Source: Pyrus communis (Eukaryota; Streptophyta; Magnoliopsida; Rosales; Rosaceae). From it: a stretch of 64,000 bases of DNA. The position numbers and the translations under genes were made by a program. Of the stretch, positions 31,892-43,783 are shown piece by piece. Under the pieces are notes generated by a model. The model searched no databases. It saw only the letters and a program-made list of their open reading frames with translations, and was not told the DNA's origin. Each line of letters opens with the position of its first letter. Positions within the stretch are counted from its first letter, which is position 1. The stretch covers positions 1,743,501-1,807,500 of the forward strand of contig NC_084819.1 in assembly GCF_963583255.1 (NCBI RefSeq), written 5' to 3'.

Positions 31892-32631
31892 TAGGGGTGG
31901 GCACTTAGAACTGAAAACCGAAACCGAAACACGAATCAAATCGAACCGTACCAAACGGTTTGGTTTTGCGGTTTTGAAACGAACATAGAAAACAGTTTGG
32001 TTTTGGTTTTAGCTTTTGAAAACCGCACTGAAACCAAACTACACTGCAAATATTAATAAATATTTAATTAAATGTCCATATTAGATTTCATGTTTTAATT
32101 GGTTGTTTGTTAGAATTTATACACTTAGTATGGACTCAACCACACTAGAATGTCATCATTCATCACTTTCTTTGGTTCATTAACTTGAAGGACCTTTGTT
32201 ATTTTATATCATCACACACACATATATGTATAAGGGTGGACTAACCTTGTTATCAAGAGTCGAACAATGATCTAATGAAGTCTACTCATTTGAAGCATGA
32301 TATCACATATTCTAGTATGAAAGTTTCGCTCACGTTTAATGAATTCAAATTTATTCAACTTGTTTTATGATAAACATTGTAAGGGACACCCTTTTGTTGC
32401 ACAAACATGTTTTAACATCACAATGCAACATGCTAATTGTTTACATAACAAATGTCCTTTTCTTATTGCTATTGGGAAATGCTTATTAATATGTTAAATT
32501 GCAAATTGTACATTTTTTTCTTAAAAACCAAACCGAAACCATTTGAAACCGTACTGAACCAAACCAAACGGTTTAGTTTCATTTCGGTTTTGGCTTCAAA
32601 ATCGCACTAAACCAAACCGTACTCATCCCTA
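31892..32631. mobile_element. Non-autonomous hAT element, 740 bp
   Basis: Ends TAGGGGTGGGCA and, inverted, ACTCATCCCTA, the typical plant hAT terminus. The 8-bp flanks GATTTCAT (31884-31891) and AATTTCAT (32632-32639) match at seven positions. Subterminal arrays of ACCGAAACC/AAACGGTTTGG motifs lie at both ends. No transposase frame is present. Confidence 0.8.
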
Positions 32632-33379
32632 AATTTCATATCTTGTTTAAGTTGAAGTTAGATGATGGATGAGTCATGATCGAAATTATCCGAAGTTTGT
32701 CACGTTTTCAAATCACCCACATTTTTTGTGAGTAAACAGAAAAGTCGAATGATAGAATTAAAAATCATTGATTCTGTTGAGATCTGGCTTGGTGATAAGA
32801 ACAAGAATTTTGCTGGTTTTTGTTTGAATCTCACGTAACATTCCTAATTTACAACAATTAAAAATCAAAAAATAAATAAAAATTAAAAATATACCTCTCC
32901 TCCCTCTCTTTACTTTTAGGTTCTCTCACACTCTTTCCCTCTCTTCTTCAATTTAAAAAACAAAAATAAAAAAAAATAAAAAATTTCACACACTTTATGA
33001 GTGGATATATATTTAACGATAAAGACTAGAAAAAAAACCCCAATTAAAAGCAAGAGTAAGAAAAGCGGCAAAAGCGTTGTTTTGGGTACAACTTCTTGTC
33101 AAACCTGATCTCCAACTTGTTCTTATCATCAAACCAGATCTCCACTAATGCTTGGAAATCATTAACGATGAAGAATTTTTTTATTTAATTCAGGAGTTGA
33201 GAATGCAACAAAACTTGATCTCCTGCTTATTCCACTAGGGTCTTGCATGACCTTGCCATCATGATTAATTAAATAATTAGTATCCGAGACTAAAATGATC
33301 GAAAGCTTTATATGTGCACTCACTATTTGATGGATATTTTGTATTTGACATTATCGATTTAGTTTGCGTTATTTTTCAA

Positions 33380-33790
33380 TTTTGCAGACATTATTTATGA
33401 AACTAGACCAAAAGTAGATATTATTTATGAAATGAAATTAAGAATTAGATACTATTTCTAAATTTAAACTATAGGTGGAAACCATTTATAAAATTAAACT
33501 ATACACTATTTATGAAATTAGACCAATAATTAGACATTATTTATGAAATCTGACCAAGAACTAGGCATTATTTATGAAAGTGGACCAATAATTAGACACT
33601 ATTTATGAAACTGAATCTCATAACTAGACACTATTGATGAAACATGACTAAGAACTAGACACTATTTATGAAAGTGGACCAAGAACTAGACACTATTTAT
33701 GAAACATGACCAATAAATAGTGTAGTACCATTTAGTTTCATAAATAGTGTTCAGTTTCATAAATAATGTTCAGTTTCAAAAACAGTGTCT
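33380..33790. repeat. Minisatellite of ~31-bp units with an inverted end
   Basis: About ten degenerate copies of a ~31-base unit (pattern ACTAGACACTATTTATGAAA plus ~11 variable bases). From about 33735 the same unit runs in the opposite orientation (TTTCATAAATAGTGT). Confidence 0.9.
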
Positions 33791-34173
33791 GTGATGGATA
33801 CACGGGTCCTGGCATTAGGTTTTCTTTTTAATTTTTTATATTAAAATTGTGTCATTTTCATTAAAATTTAAATTCTTTTGCCTTTTCTTTTAAATTAAAA
33901 TTTAAGGGTTTTTCATTAATATTTAATTATTTTTCATTAAAAATAAGTTTATAGCATGAATTTTTGTTAAAATAAAATTAGCCCAAACCCTTTTCATGAA
34001 AGCTCTAAAAAAAGTGTTAGTAAACACACTCCATTGTCTTATTTTCTTACCCGTTTGAAAATAATATATTTATGGACAAATTTATCCTTGTAAAATGACC
34101 TCCAAATACCTAAAGACCAACCAATCAAGTTTTGTCACATAATTATTAGTTATACGCTTTAAAGTTTTGAAAC

Positions 34174-34393
34174 CTAAAGCATCATAGTGAGAAGTTGGCG
34201 ATTGCTTTTGCCTTAATGAACATTCCTAAGGGTGTACAAGTAAGGATTATGAAGAATTTGCGGGTTTGTATCGATTGTCATGGTGCTATTAACTACATAT
34301 CTCTAATAGAAAAATCGAGAGATCATAGTACTTGATGCTAGTAGATTTCATCACTTTAAAGAAGGCAAGTGTTCTTGTGGAGATTACTGGTAG
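34174..34393 (+). pseudogene. DYW-domain tail of a PPR protein (dead fragment)
   Basis: The frame beginning [14 protein letters not shown] and continuing [20 protein letters not shown] is the C-terminal DYW domain of plant organelle RNA-editing PPR proteins. After EKSRD a frame change breaks it. The other frame then ends FHHFKEGKCSCGDYW and a stop at 34391. The zinc-binding CxxCH and the final CxCGDYW are visible. No PPR repeats lie upstream, so only the last ~70 codons remain, probably a truncated retrocopy or gene relic. Confidence 0.9.
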
Positions 34394-35302
34394 GGGGTTC
34401 TACGGGTAAGTGTTATTCGTCTGGTTTATGAATGTTTTTAACTTTTCTTTTCATTTTATTGTAGCACAAAATTCAGAAATATTCATAGCGTGCGTATGGA
34501 TTGGCATTCCCAAAATAAATCACGGTATTAATACACATAACCTGAGTCCAATACAATGAAAAATCCTTGTCAGGAGTTGTACTTGTATCAGTCATTGCAA
34601 TAGGACCTGGTGGTTTTTGGTTTTCCCATCCTTGCATTTACTGTTTCATATTTTTTGGTTGTCAAGGAACCAAAGTGGAGGAAGACGAACATAATATTGA
34701 GTGAATTGTTAGAATTCTCGTCAAGAGGTTTTCCCAGAGGATTTCGTGGAAGATTTCATAGAAGACTTATATTAAAGTGGATAATGATAGAGATTCTGCA
34801 CTGAAGCATTTTTGAGGTGTGGTGGTGTTGCGATGGTTGGCGACCTAGGCGGAAACTGGGTGTTGATGTGGCGTGGTTTTGAGGGTGTTGGTATGTCTGA
34901 GATGGGGTTTTGGGGAATGGTGCGGTTGGGCTGAGGATTTGAGGGTGCCGATGGTGGTTTGGCTAGGTGTAAAGAGATGATACAAATTCATGTCAGCGAG
35001 AATGGCACCCGTTCTCCATTGCTGTAACTAAACTAAGGTCTAATAATAATTGCTTTTTAAAATTATATCTTTGTTAAATCTAACAAAAAAATTCTTTAGG
35101 GTTGTTTTGGGAATATTGGTGGGTGAGGAAAGAGTTATGTGTTTTTTCACTTTTTATGCAGGGTGAGAATATAAGATGGGTGGGAAAATAAGACAACGGG
35201 GTGAGTATAACACCACTAAAAAAATTAAAATAAAACCCAACCAACCCTTTTCCACTTGAGATTTTTTAGTGTGACGGGACAAGGTCGGTACACCAATTGT
35301 AA
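34394..35302. other. Spacer without a recognised gene
   Basis: AT-rich to mixed DNA. The plus frame at 34610-34804 is basic and has no family signature. The 34820-34980 stretch is G/T-rich simple sequence. Nothing here is supported as a gene. Confidence 0.4.
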
Positions 35303-35311
35303 TAATATAAT

Positions 35312-35628
35312 GGGTTAATCTCAGTTTACTACCTTGAAGTTTCATGATTTTCAACATTTGGTGCATGAAGTTTTTTCATTCCAGAGTCATACCTCAAGTC
35401 TTAATTTTGGGACAGTTCAATACATCCATTAAGTTTTTCATTAGAACTTCTGTTAACTGATGATGGGACGTCCACATGGACAATAACTGAGCGACACGTG
35501 TCAATATAGGCCCACTTCAATATTAAAAAAATTCAAAAATACAAAAACACAAAAAAAAAAAAAAAAAAAACCACTCGTCTTCTACCTCCCCCCACCCCTC
35601 CCTTCCTTCTTTCCTTTGCAACCCGCAG
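35312..35628 (+). repeat. Left terminal inverted repeat of the MULE
   Basis: Pairs with the complement of ~40865-41153. Shared segments include TTTTCAACATTGGT-like, AACTGATGATG, GGCCCACTTCAATATTAAAA and CTACCTCCCCC. Confidence 0.85.
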
Positions 35629-35772
35629 TGAGGATCCTCCTCATCAAGCACATTGGACTGTTGAAATTTTATCCAACGGCTACAATTATTATAACTTTTA
35701 GAGGGGCCTTCTGTTTGTAGTCATTGGATAAAATTTCAACAGCCCGATGGGCTTGGTTAAGAGGATCCTCAC
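35629..35772. mobile_element. GGATCC-family MITE inside the MULE left TIR
   Basis: Foldback element with ends GTGAGGATCCTC and complement GAGGATCCTCAC, and inner pairs TTGAAATTTTATCCAACGGC / ATTGGATAAAATTTCAACAG. It was inserted after ACCCGCA of the TIR, so it is younger than the MULE. Confidence 0.75.
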
Positions 35773-36399
35773 CCTTTGCTCAGGAGAGAATCCTGATCCG
35801 TATGTTTTGATATGGGTCTAATGTATTGCACATTCATAGGTAGGGTCTAATACGTAGAGCAATTAAAGTGTCCATAATTTGAAAACAAAATTGCATCGAC
35901 TGTCGTTGAATGTTTTATCATGGCTCTTCCATAATTAACATGAAACTTTAAATTACACATCAAATCTTATCATTTCATAAAAAAACTCTCATCTTTTTTA
36001 GTGTAAAATATATTGTTGTATTAAAAAAAAAAAAAAGAAGTTACTCATCAAATCTCATGGTTTAATAAAAAACTCTATCCGGCTCATGTTTTGAATTTTC
36101 CTCACGATTCTTGCAGATTAGTATCCAAATTTGAATTTGAATTCGCATGAAGCTATGAGAACTATAAGTAATTTTACATGTTTTCGTTGAGTCGTTTACA
36201 ACAGTAAGCTTCATTTTTGCTAGTATTTGTTACATGATTCGTGAGTATTATACATTGATTGTCTTACGTAAGTAATTGCTCAAGATGCTTTTGACATTGA
36301 TTGTGTTAGCTTCGGGGGCTTTTAACATTACCAAGATGGAAGACTACATCTTACTGTTAGAATTATGTAAAATTTCTTATTCCACCATGATAGGTAGTT

Positions 36400-36660
36400 A
36401 CAATACGATAGGTGGTTTAGCTTGTACAAGTGCTTATATGGCAGGTAGTTCGGACTGTAAAAATACTTATATAATAGGTAGTTTAGATTATAAAAGATCA
36501 GTTGAAATCTAAGTTTACGTTGACTAATATTATAATATGATAGGTAGTTTAGCTTGTACAAGTACTTATATGACATGTAGTTTAGATTATAAAAGTACTT
36601 ATATAATAGGTAGCTTAGATTGTAAAAGATCAACTGAAATCTGGGTTTATGTCGACTAAT
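36400..36660. repeat. Higher-order tandem repeat (two ~127-bp units)
   Basis: Two units starting ATGATAGGTAGTTTAGCTTG (36409-like and 36538) each contain ~33-40-base subrepeats (TAGGTAGTTTAGATTGTAAA-type). Apparent open frames here are repeat artefacts. Confidence 0.85.
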
Positions 36661-37444
36661 AGGGTACCTGAGTTGAAAAAAAAAAATAGAAAATAATATA
36701 ACTAATAGCGAGGCCCCCCAAGAGATTTATAGGTGTCTGAAATTTTGGAAATGTCCTAAATTAATTTTAGGAAATATTTGGTGCGAATAGAATGACTCTA
36801 ACTTTGGCTTATAGCACACAATTTTTTGTGAAAAAAAAAATTTGAAATTTTTAGCTTTAAGAAATATTTTGCGCTGGAGTTAAGGAAAATATTGCAAAAC
36901 CTTTGGATGTGATCCTACCGATTATTAGGTCTTGAAACTATTTTTTATTGATTCTTAAAGTGAGAAAATAGAAAAATATCTTTAAATTTAGGTTTTAAAT
37001 CATTGACTACAAGTGTTTAAAAGTGAATTATAATATATTTTGCACGGAAAAAATATATTTGGAAAAACACGAATATGATAATTTGTTGTTATGGTAAGAG
37101 AAATAAAAAAAACATTAACAAAATAAAAAAATAAAAAAAAACCGAAAAATAAAAAATTGAAAAAGGAGGGATCGGTAAGAAGATAGCGACTTTTTCTGTT
37201 AATAGTCGCTATCTTTTTAGCGATTATTTTGAGAAAGAATAGTTAGCAAAGTACCGATCGTATCATTTTTTTTTTCTTTTTCCATTGAATAGCTATAGTA
37301 GAGTAAAATAGTAATCACAATGTAAAGTATAACCTAACAACAAAAAGTGTTGACACATGGAATCCTATTCATGGACCTAAATAAAAAAATAACTAAAAAT
37401 TGGACTAATCTAATTGTTAGGCCATAAAATTGGGAAATGGATCA

Positions 37445-37635
37445 TTTCCGGATCTCTTCCACTAAATCCACCCAATCACCTAATTCGGATCCTTGAAATT
37501 TAGTTCAACGGCTAAAGTTATTATAACTTTTAAAGGGGTCCCCTGTTAGTAGCCATTGGATTAAATTTCAAGGGCCTGAATTGATTGATTGGATGAATTT
37601 GGTGGAAAAGATCTGGAGAGGATCTCTTTCTATAA
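37445..37635. mobile_element. MITE with palindromic arms
   Basis: Inverted ends around GGATCATTTCCGGATCTCTTCC / GGAAAAGATCTGGAGAGGATC and inner pair GGATCCTTGAAATTTAGTTCA / GGATTAAATTTCAAGGGCC. Same layout as the element at 61.07-61.24 kb. Confidence 0.65.
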
Positions 37636-39534
37636 AATTGGACCTATTTCAAGCTAGTTTATTTACACATACCAGATTTGTAAGGAAGAAGTTAATTTAA
37701 ACCACATATTAATGAAACTCTTTTTGTCAACTATAAAAGGGTGAAAAAATATTTTTGTCTTCTATTACAAAATAAAATTATGGACAATAAAGTAATTTGC
37801 ACAAACTAAATTTTACAGTTGTTTTTAAAAGTATCATCTACATGTAATCTTAATAAATCACCTACAAGAACTCTGGATTTTTACGGGTGTATTGTTTTAT
37901 GAAACTTCGAATTTCTACGGCACTTATTTTCAAAACTTCAAGTTCAAGTTTAAGTACGAACTCTAGGTTCATGATACCTGTAAACAAACGCAATATACAT
38001 ATGTAGTGAACGAGAATAGCTTTAGGACCTATGTGCGAAAAGAATGAATGACGACCCAAAATATGGGGCTATCGTGGCTTGCAGACCCAAAAGAGTGGTT
38101 GTTAGGTTGCTGGGCAACAAAGGAGAAGTAAATGGGTTAACAAATTATATACCCAATTATTGGGCTAAGAAGGAAAAATGAAAAACAAGACCTAACCCAT
38201 AGGCTTGTTATTTCATGTGAGCCAAAAATAAAATAAGGCCCAAAAGAAAAAAAAAAAACAAGTGGGACGGTTTGGTGCATATGCCCAATTGGATTGCGGG
38301 TCGACTGCAGGCAGCTTAGGTCTGTAAGAAAGGTGATGTAAAACGACTTTGTTTTGGACCTTAGAATTTTGGAACAGGAACGACTTGGCTCGGGCAGCGC
38401 GGCTTCAGGCTGCGGCTCCCATGCGTGTAGGGTTTGAAAAACCCCATTTTCTTCCTTCTCTTATTCACACATATTCAATTCACCATAATTATAAGAACAA
38501 TAAATTGAAGCTGAATCTATAATTTGAAAAAAAAAAAAAAAACGTAAAATTAGAGTTCATGCTTCATGGTGAATGTTTCAAGCAATCATTGCTAAAAAAA
38601 AAATATCAAAATTGAAACCATGTTTTATAGATTACTTGGATTGCTTGATGAATATTGTGAATGACTTTGTAGTAAACAAGCATTCAGTTTCTTAGCTCAG
38701 TGTCAGGAGTGTGTTTAACAATGCGTTGTGGCCTAAATTAACTAAAGGAGAGAGAGAGGGGTGGAGTTGCATAAAGAGAAAATATAGGCTTGAGAATTAC
38801 TGTGATGATATTTCTCCGTACCTTGTGCCTTTTTTAAGAAAAATAATGGGGTTACTTGCCCTACAAGTAATACAAAGTTGTGCCTTTTTGTTTTTTGTAA
38901 TTAATTTTTGAATTGTTTCTTACTAACATTAGTAGTTGTTGAGACTATAAATATTCAAGTAATGATTTCTGTTGTGACATTGGTGTGAATGCCCACATAA
39001 AAAAAACAACCACATATGGCTAAGGGTGGAAAGTGGAAGAATAGAAGTCAAAATTATATTGCATTAAAAGAGCGTATGCTTGTATCGTATGGGTAATACA
39101 AAAAGATGAAAAACATAAAGTAATAATCATGTTTTCCTCATTTGTCCCTCTCTACGTTCATTTCTCTTATTTGATACTAGTGAAGAAAATAAATAGAATA
39201 ATACATGACTCCCGTTTCATTTCAATCTCTAACAACTCTAATAATATATATAGGTACGTATTATCTGATAATAACATGTTTCTAAATGCTCAAGGTAATC
39301 ATTATCTTGAATTAGTCAAAGCTCCAAAAGACTCCAAAACAAAATTGTCGAACATTGTAATACTTTAGCACATTCAATCACATATATTAAACATTAGCCC
39401 GTTTTATCAATTATATTTTTCCTCTCAAGTGAGGCATATATATATATATATATTATATGGCCCTTTATAACCAAATATATCTCGGGATACTAAACCTAGT
39501 TAGAAACTAATTTTTTTTTTTGTTTTACATATAT

Positions 39535-39729
39535 TAAAATAGACGGTTAAATGGGTACCCATTTATAACCGCGAGTAATATCCATAACCGTCCATTTAAA
39601 TTTCACAGGTAAACGGTTATACCCATAACCATTTATTTTTCTAAATGGTTACCCATAACTGTAATCGTCAAATTTAAATAAACAGATAACCGCAGTTACC
39701 ATAACCAATGGCTATTTGCCCATCCCTAA
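39535..39729. mobile_element. hAT remnant (right end)
   Basis: Ends in TTGCCCATCCCTA, the hAT terminus, preceded by arrays of GGTTAYCCATAACC-like subterminal motifs. The left end is not identified. Confidence 0.45.
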
Positions 39730-40131
39730 CCTGCACCCCTTCCCTCTCTTCTCTCTTCTGCACCTGCAACACCCTCTTCGGCTTTCCGTTTTCTCTCCCC
39801 CATTTTTATCCCCCCTTCACCATTCCTCTCCTAACCCCCACCCTCCTCTTCCTCCTCCTTATCCTGCACCCCAACCCCCACACCCTTCCCTCCCTTCTCT
39901 CCATTCCTCCTTATCCTATGTTCTCAAATAACAAATATATCCTCGCGAGCACAGTCTCTCTCGGTTCGAATTGAAACCCCCAAAACCACTCTCTCTTAAA
40001 CCCTAACAAGAAATTCACTCTCCCCTCGCACACCACCGAGCTACCCTACCAACATCTTTAGAACTTGATCTGATAAAAAAAAAAAAAATCCTCCCATCTT
40101 CTTGCACTCTTCTACGTCTCTCGGCATCTCT

Positions 40132-40703
40132 TGTTGGAATATGTGGCCAAGTGGCCAACTCACATCCACTTTCGGCTAATAAAATAATAAGGTGGACAAA
40201 ATCATTGTTGCTTTCCTTGTTTTGGGGAAGAAAAAAGGGAAAAGTAAAAGGGAAAAGTTTGGTTGTCTTCAACACCCGTGAGAGCTCTTTTTCGGTTTAT
40301 AGGGAGAGTTGTAGAGAGAGAGGTGTAGATGAAGAGAGAAAAGGATGAAGAGGAAAAAGCATCCAAAGAGATGGTGAGAGCATTTGGCTCTACCATGGGC
40401 ACGGGTGAGAGAAATCAAGAGAGCTAGAGTGAAAGGTCTCTAGTGAAAGAACTCTTGGGGTAGAGTGAGGCTCTTGGGAAAATTCTGTGAGTGGGTGTAC
40501 AAGGGATATGGGATTGGGTTATGTCGATTTAACTCATGTGTAACTTGTACTGTTTTTCTCATAGTGAAGAGCAATATCTCTCCGAGGACGTAGGCAGGTT
40601 TTTGCCGAACCTCGTAAATTTCTCGGTGTCTTTATTTCTTGTATTTTAAACTATTCAACTGTGGGTTTGTATGTTGGTGAAGATAATCAGCCAAGGCACA
40701 ACA
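40132..40703 (+). mobile_element. Solo LTR of an LTR retrotransposon, 572 bp
   Basis: Starts TGTTG and ends CAACA, a perfect 5-base inverted end, and is flanked by the 5-bp direct repeat TCTCT (40127-40131 and 40704-40708). Internal features include AG-rich stretches and a CTCTCCGAGGACGTAGGCAG segment typical of copia LTR R/U5 regions. No internal coding DNA remains, so it formed by LTR-LTR recombination inside the MULE. Confidence 0.8.
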
Positions 40704-40864
40704 TCTCTCTCGTCGGGTCTCAGGTAATGATTTGATTTTCTCCCTCGTAATTTTCTGCTTTGATGGGTGGTTTAAATTTTCAATTTCTTCCATGGAAGAC
40801 GAAGGCATTTTAGTATCAGTACAACTGTTTGGGTTTTGTTTGAATTTTCTACCCAAATCTGGAA

Positions 40865-41153
40865 GGGGTGCGGGTTGCAGAGAGGGAAGAAGGAAGGGAG
40901 GGCGTTGGGGGAGGTAGACGACGAGCGGGTTTTTTGTATTTTTTTTATAATTTTTTAATATTGAAGTGGGCCTTAACACATGGCGCTCAATTATTATCTA
41001 CGTGGACGCTACATCATCAGTTAATAGAAGTTTTAATGAATGTATGAAACTATCCCAAAATTTAAACTGGAGGTATGATTCTAAGATAAAAAAAAATTTC
41101 ATGTACCAATGTTGAAAACCACGAAATTTCAGTTAGTAAATTGAGATTCACTC
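40865..41153 (-). repeat. Right terminal inverted repeat of the MULE
   Basis: Reverse-complement partner of the left TIR. Its inner end contains GCAACCCGCA, which in the left TIR is interrupted at 35628 by the GGATCC MITE. Confidence 0.85.
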
Positions 41154-41635
41154 TAATATAATTGGTTAGATACGAATAAAATTTCTCATTTTCAAATTAT
41201 ACTCCCGCCCCTCTAGAAGTCGGATGGCACATATCCGTCTTCTGTCCTCTGTAACGCACTCTCAAGCATCATCTCCCCTATCTGTAATTTGTTCACGCCC
41301 CAACACCGAACCCTACACATCTGAGATATCGTTCCCCTCTTCTTCTTCCTCGTACATCTTCTTCTTCTTTTTTTGGCAAGTCAAAGTTCTGTTTAGATAA
41401 TTAGATGGCGATTCTGTTAGTTTTTCAAATTTAAGTACTTTTCCTTTTCCTACATCAATATAATTGATTGGACTGGGTTGTTATGTGGATCATGAAATTA
41501 CAGTTATTTGGCATGTCCGAAAATGTTAGTTTTATACATTATGGATGAGTAACTCCATCAAAATTTTAGGTTATGCCGGATTGAGTAGTATGTATTTGAC
41601 GTGGATTTTGGTGGGTTTGTTTTTTTAATAGCAGG

Positions 41636-41704
41636 CTTGAAGATTGGAAGAAGGTCTCCGATCCTAACAAGTACTTTATCTCCGACTTCGTTGGAATGGA
41701 GTAG
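41636..41704 (+). other. Coding-like stretch after an acceptor (unassigned)
   Basis: After AATAGCAG a frame reads LEDWKKVSDPNKYFISDFVG and stops at 41702. Composition looks like protein-coding sequence, but I do not recognise the family and it does not join in frame to the next gene. It could be an upstream exon or a gene relic. Confidence 0.25.
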
Positions 41705-41961
41705 ACAGACGTAAGTAGTATGTATTTCCTATTTGATAACTTCATATTTGTAACCGTCATTGCATTATTACTTACCAGAAAATTTAGCAGAAAAATGGAA
41801 TTTGGTTTTGTAACTGGATCTTTTGGTATTCGTGCAGTATGATCTTGGTTGTGACTAACTAGGGCTCTGGTCTTTAACTTAAGAACGTTCGACTTCTTGT
41901 CACAGTGCGATTGGAAAGGAGTTGGCAGCAGGAAACACAGTCATTTGAACTTGGTATCGTA

Positions 41962-43422
41962 ATGGGGGATGTCGTTAGTAAAGCTGCAAATGGGGTCGGC
42001 GATCTACTTGAGAAAGCATTTTTGGCTCCATTTAAGACTATGTTCAATACCTCGTGCGAGTAAGTTGTATTGTTCTCTTTATTCTTGACCATGTTCTGTT
42101 CAACCAACCAGATGACCTAATTTCAGAAAAAAAATTAGTATGATGCTTTATGTCCTACACCTTTGCCGGAATAGATGCTGACTTCATTTCATCTGCAGTA
42201 GTTTGTTTGTTACACTGACTCGGAGGCTTCCTATAAGTCTCTTTTGTATAACATTTTTTTTTCCATTTTCTCGTAAACTTACTTAGATGGTAAAATATTT
42301 TGGTGAATTACTTTGTTGGCAGAAGGAATTTCTTCGTAATGCACTTCTTAAATATTGTAATGCCCTTCATGCTAGTACAGATATGCTATACATGAAGTTT
42401 AAGTTTATATGTCCTTGTTTTGCCATTGGCGTTCATATTTTTACTTATTGATAGGCACTTTATGTTCTGAGGTTGTTGAGTGGACAATGCGTTAGGCTCG
42501 TAGGCATTGATGCAGATCGAAAGGGGAAGTATTCCTTTGCAAGATGGGAAGATGAACACTTCTCTGCTTGCATATGTTCATATTCAAGCAAAGATGATGT
42601 GACTGTATGCTAAATTTACCTTTGGATTATACTTCACAACTAATACTATAATATTTTCGATTCCGCAGGGATGTTTGTTCAGGACCCTGGGATTTGATTT
42701 GTTTCATTGAGCATCTTTGTGTCTCCAATCTATTGAGACTGTTAATGATATCGATCCTCTGCTACATAAGTAATTCTTCCTTCTTTAATTAGTTTAATCT
42801 TAATTCCACTATTTTCTTCGATTCGAAGATTATCTCCGAAGAGCATTTAAATTTGAGCTTCACTTTCAGAAGGGTTGGTTTGTTGCTTAATTACTCATAT
42901 TTTTATTTTCTTTCAGCTTTGTTGTTCTTTTATCTATTATTCAAGCTGGGAATCTTCCAATGCGTTGGAAAGAGCCTATGTAAAATGTGTTGGGCTGCAT
43001 GTGAGACGTATTGGTTTGCATTGGAAGATATTACTTGTTTCTTGTGGTACAAGCTAAGGAACACTAGGAGGATAGACCGACGTCGTCACCGCCATCGCCG
43101 CCGCCGCCAATTTCGAGACATAGAACAAGGCTTCAGTTCGAGTGAAGAAAATGACTTGTGGGATAACCATCATAACTTAAACGTCAGTAGAAAGCGGAAG
43201 TCAGTCAGCAGGAGAAGAAAGGACAGGCTGCAGAGCTCGATTTACCCTTCAAGTAGGCATGATACTCGCAGCCATCGCCATGTAAGGTTAAAGTCTAGGG
43301 GAAGGTCTGTTCGTGTTGTGGGCAGGTCTCGAACGGTGAGAAGTTCTAGACGTCTTCAATTAAGCAAGGTGAGAACTGTTGGAAGGCAAGCCAGAACTTT
43401 GAAGAGGAGGAGAATTAGATGA
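41962..43422 (+). CDS. Membrane protein with Arg/Ser-rich tail (unknown family role)
   Basis: Exons 41962-42059, 42669-42769 and 42917-43422 join in frame to 234 residues. The start MGDVVSKAANGVGDLLEKAF is followed by a Cys-containing turn. Two hydrophobic segments follow (about residues 50-67 and 68-85), then a Cys-rich stretch (KMCWAACETYWFALEDITCF). Residues ~105-234 are a very basic Arg/Ser tail with KRKSVSRRRK and RSRTVRSSRR. It resembles an uncharacterised plant transmembrane family; no function is known to me. The legumain gene is convergent, 360 bases downstream. The start is the first ATG that keeps frame through all three exons. Confidence 0.7.
42323..42613 (+). other. Two coding-like stretches inside intron 1
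   Basis: After acceptor-like TTGGCAG the frame reads KEFLRNALLKYCNALHASTD (42323-42400). After TTGATAG a 52-codon frame reads ALYVLRLLSGQCVRLVGIDA and on to a stop at 42611. Both look protein-like yet are not part of the membrane-protein frame. They may be alternative exons or gene relics. Confidence 0.25.
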
Positions 43423-43783
43423 TTGTCTGTGATTCTGAAATTAGTTTGGAACTAGTATTGTATTTTGATTAGTTGAATTTAAGATATGATATATTTGATG
43501 AACATATGAGACTGGAAATCCTCGCGTATGAGGAGACAATGCGCGAATACCTCCCATCGGAGTCCAGAGACCATTTCTGAGAATCTGCAGGGGACAGATG
43601 AAGGCATATACCTTCAACAGAGGATGTTCAATTACCTCAGGTTCTTTCAGGTCTGCCCTATGATTAGCCTTGCAAGACAATTTCCCAAAATATTTTGTAT
43701 TATTTCTTTTTTCTTATTCGCATCACACGTACATGTATTGATCATTTGTCTGATCAGAAAGGAAGTTCTAGACATTGGGTTTG

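Larger units (their letters stand above)
35312..41153. mobile_element. Mutator-like element (MULE), 5.8 kb, with long TIRs
   Basis: Terminal inverted repeats of about 290-320 bases (35312-35628 and about 40865-41153) are flanked by the 9-bp direct repeat TAATATAAT (35303-35311 and 41154-41162). The ends are GGGTTAATCTCAGTTTAC and, inverted, GAGTGAATCTCAATTTAC. Nine-base duplications and long TIRs define MULEs. No transposase frame is visible, so it is non-autonomous or decayed. Inside are a GGATCC MITE (in the left TIR), tandem repeats at 36.4-36.65 kb, a MITE at 37.44-37.64 kb, a hAT end at 39.73 kb and a solo LTR. Confidence 0.8.

Noticed and set aside
36328..36633. Tyr/Asn/Leu-rich 101-codon minus-strand frame
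   Set aside because: It is the translation of a tandem repeat array.
39708..39974. Pro/Leu/Ser-rich frames at 39.7-39.97 kb
   Set aside because: Produced by a C-rich, CT-biased stretch; two overlapping frames are equally open, which marks composition rather than coding.
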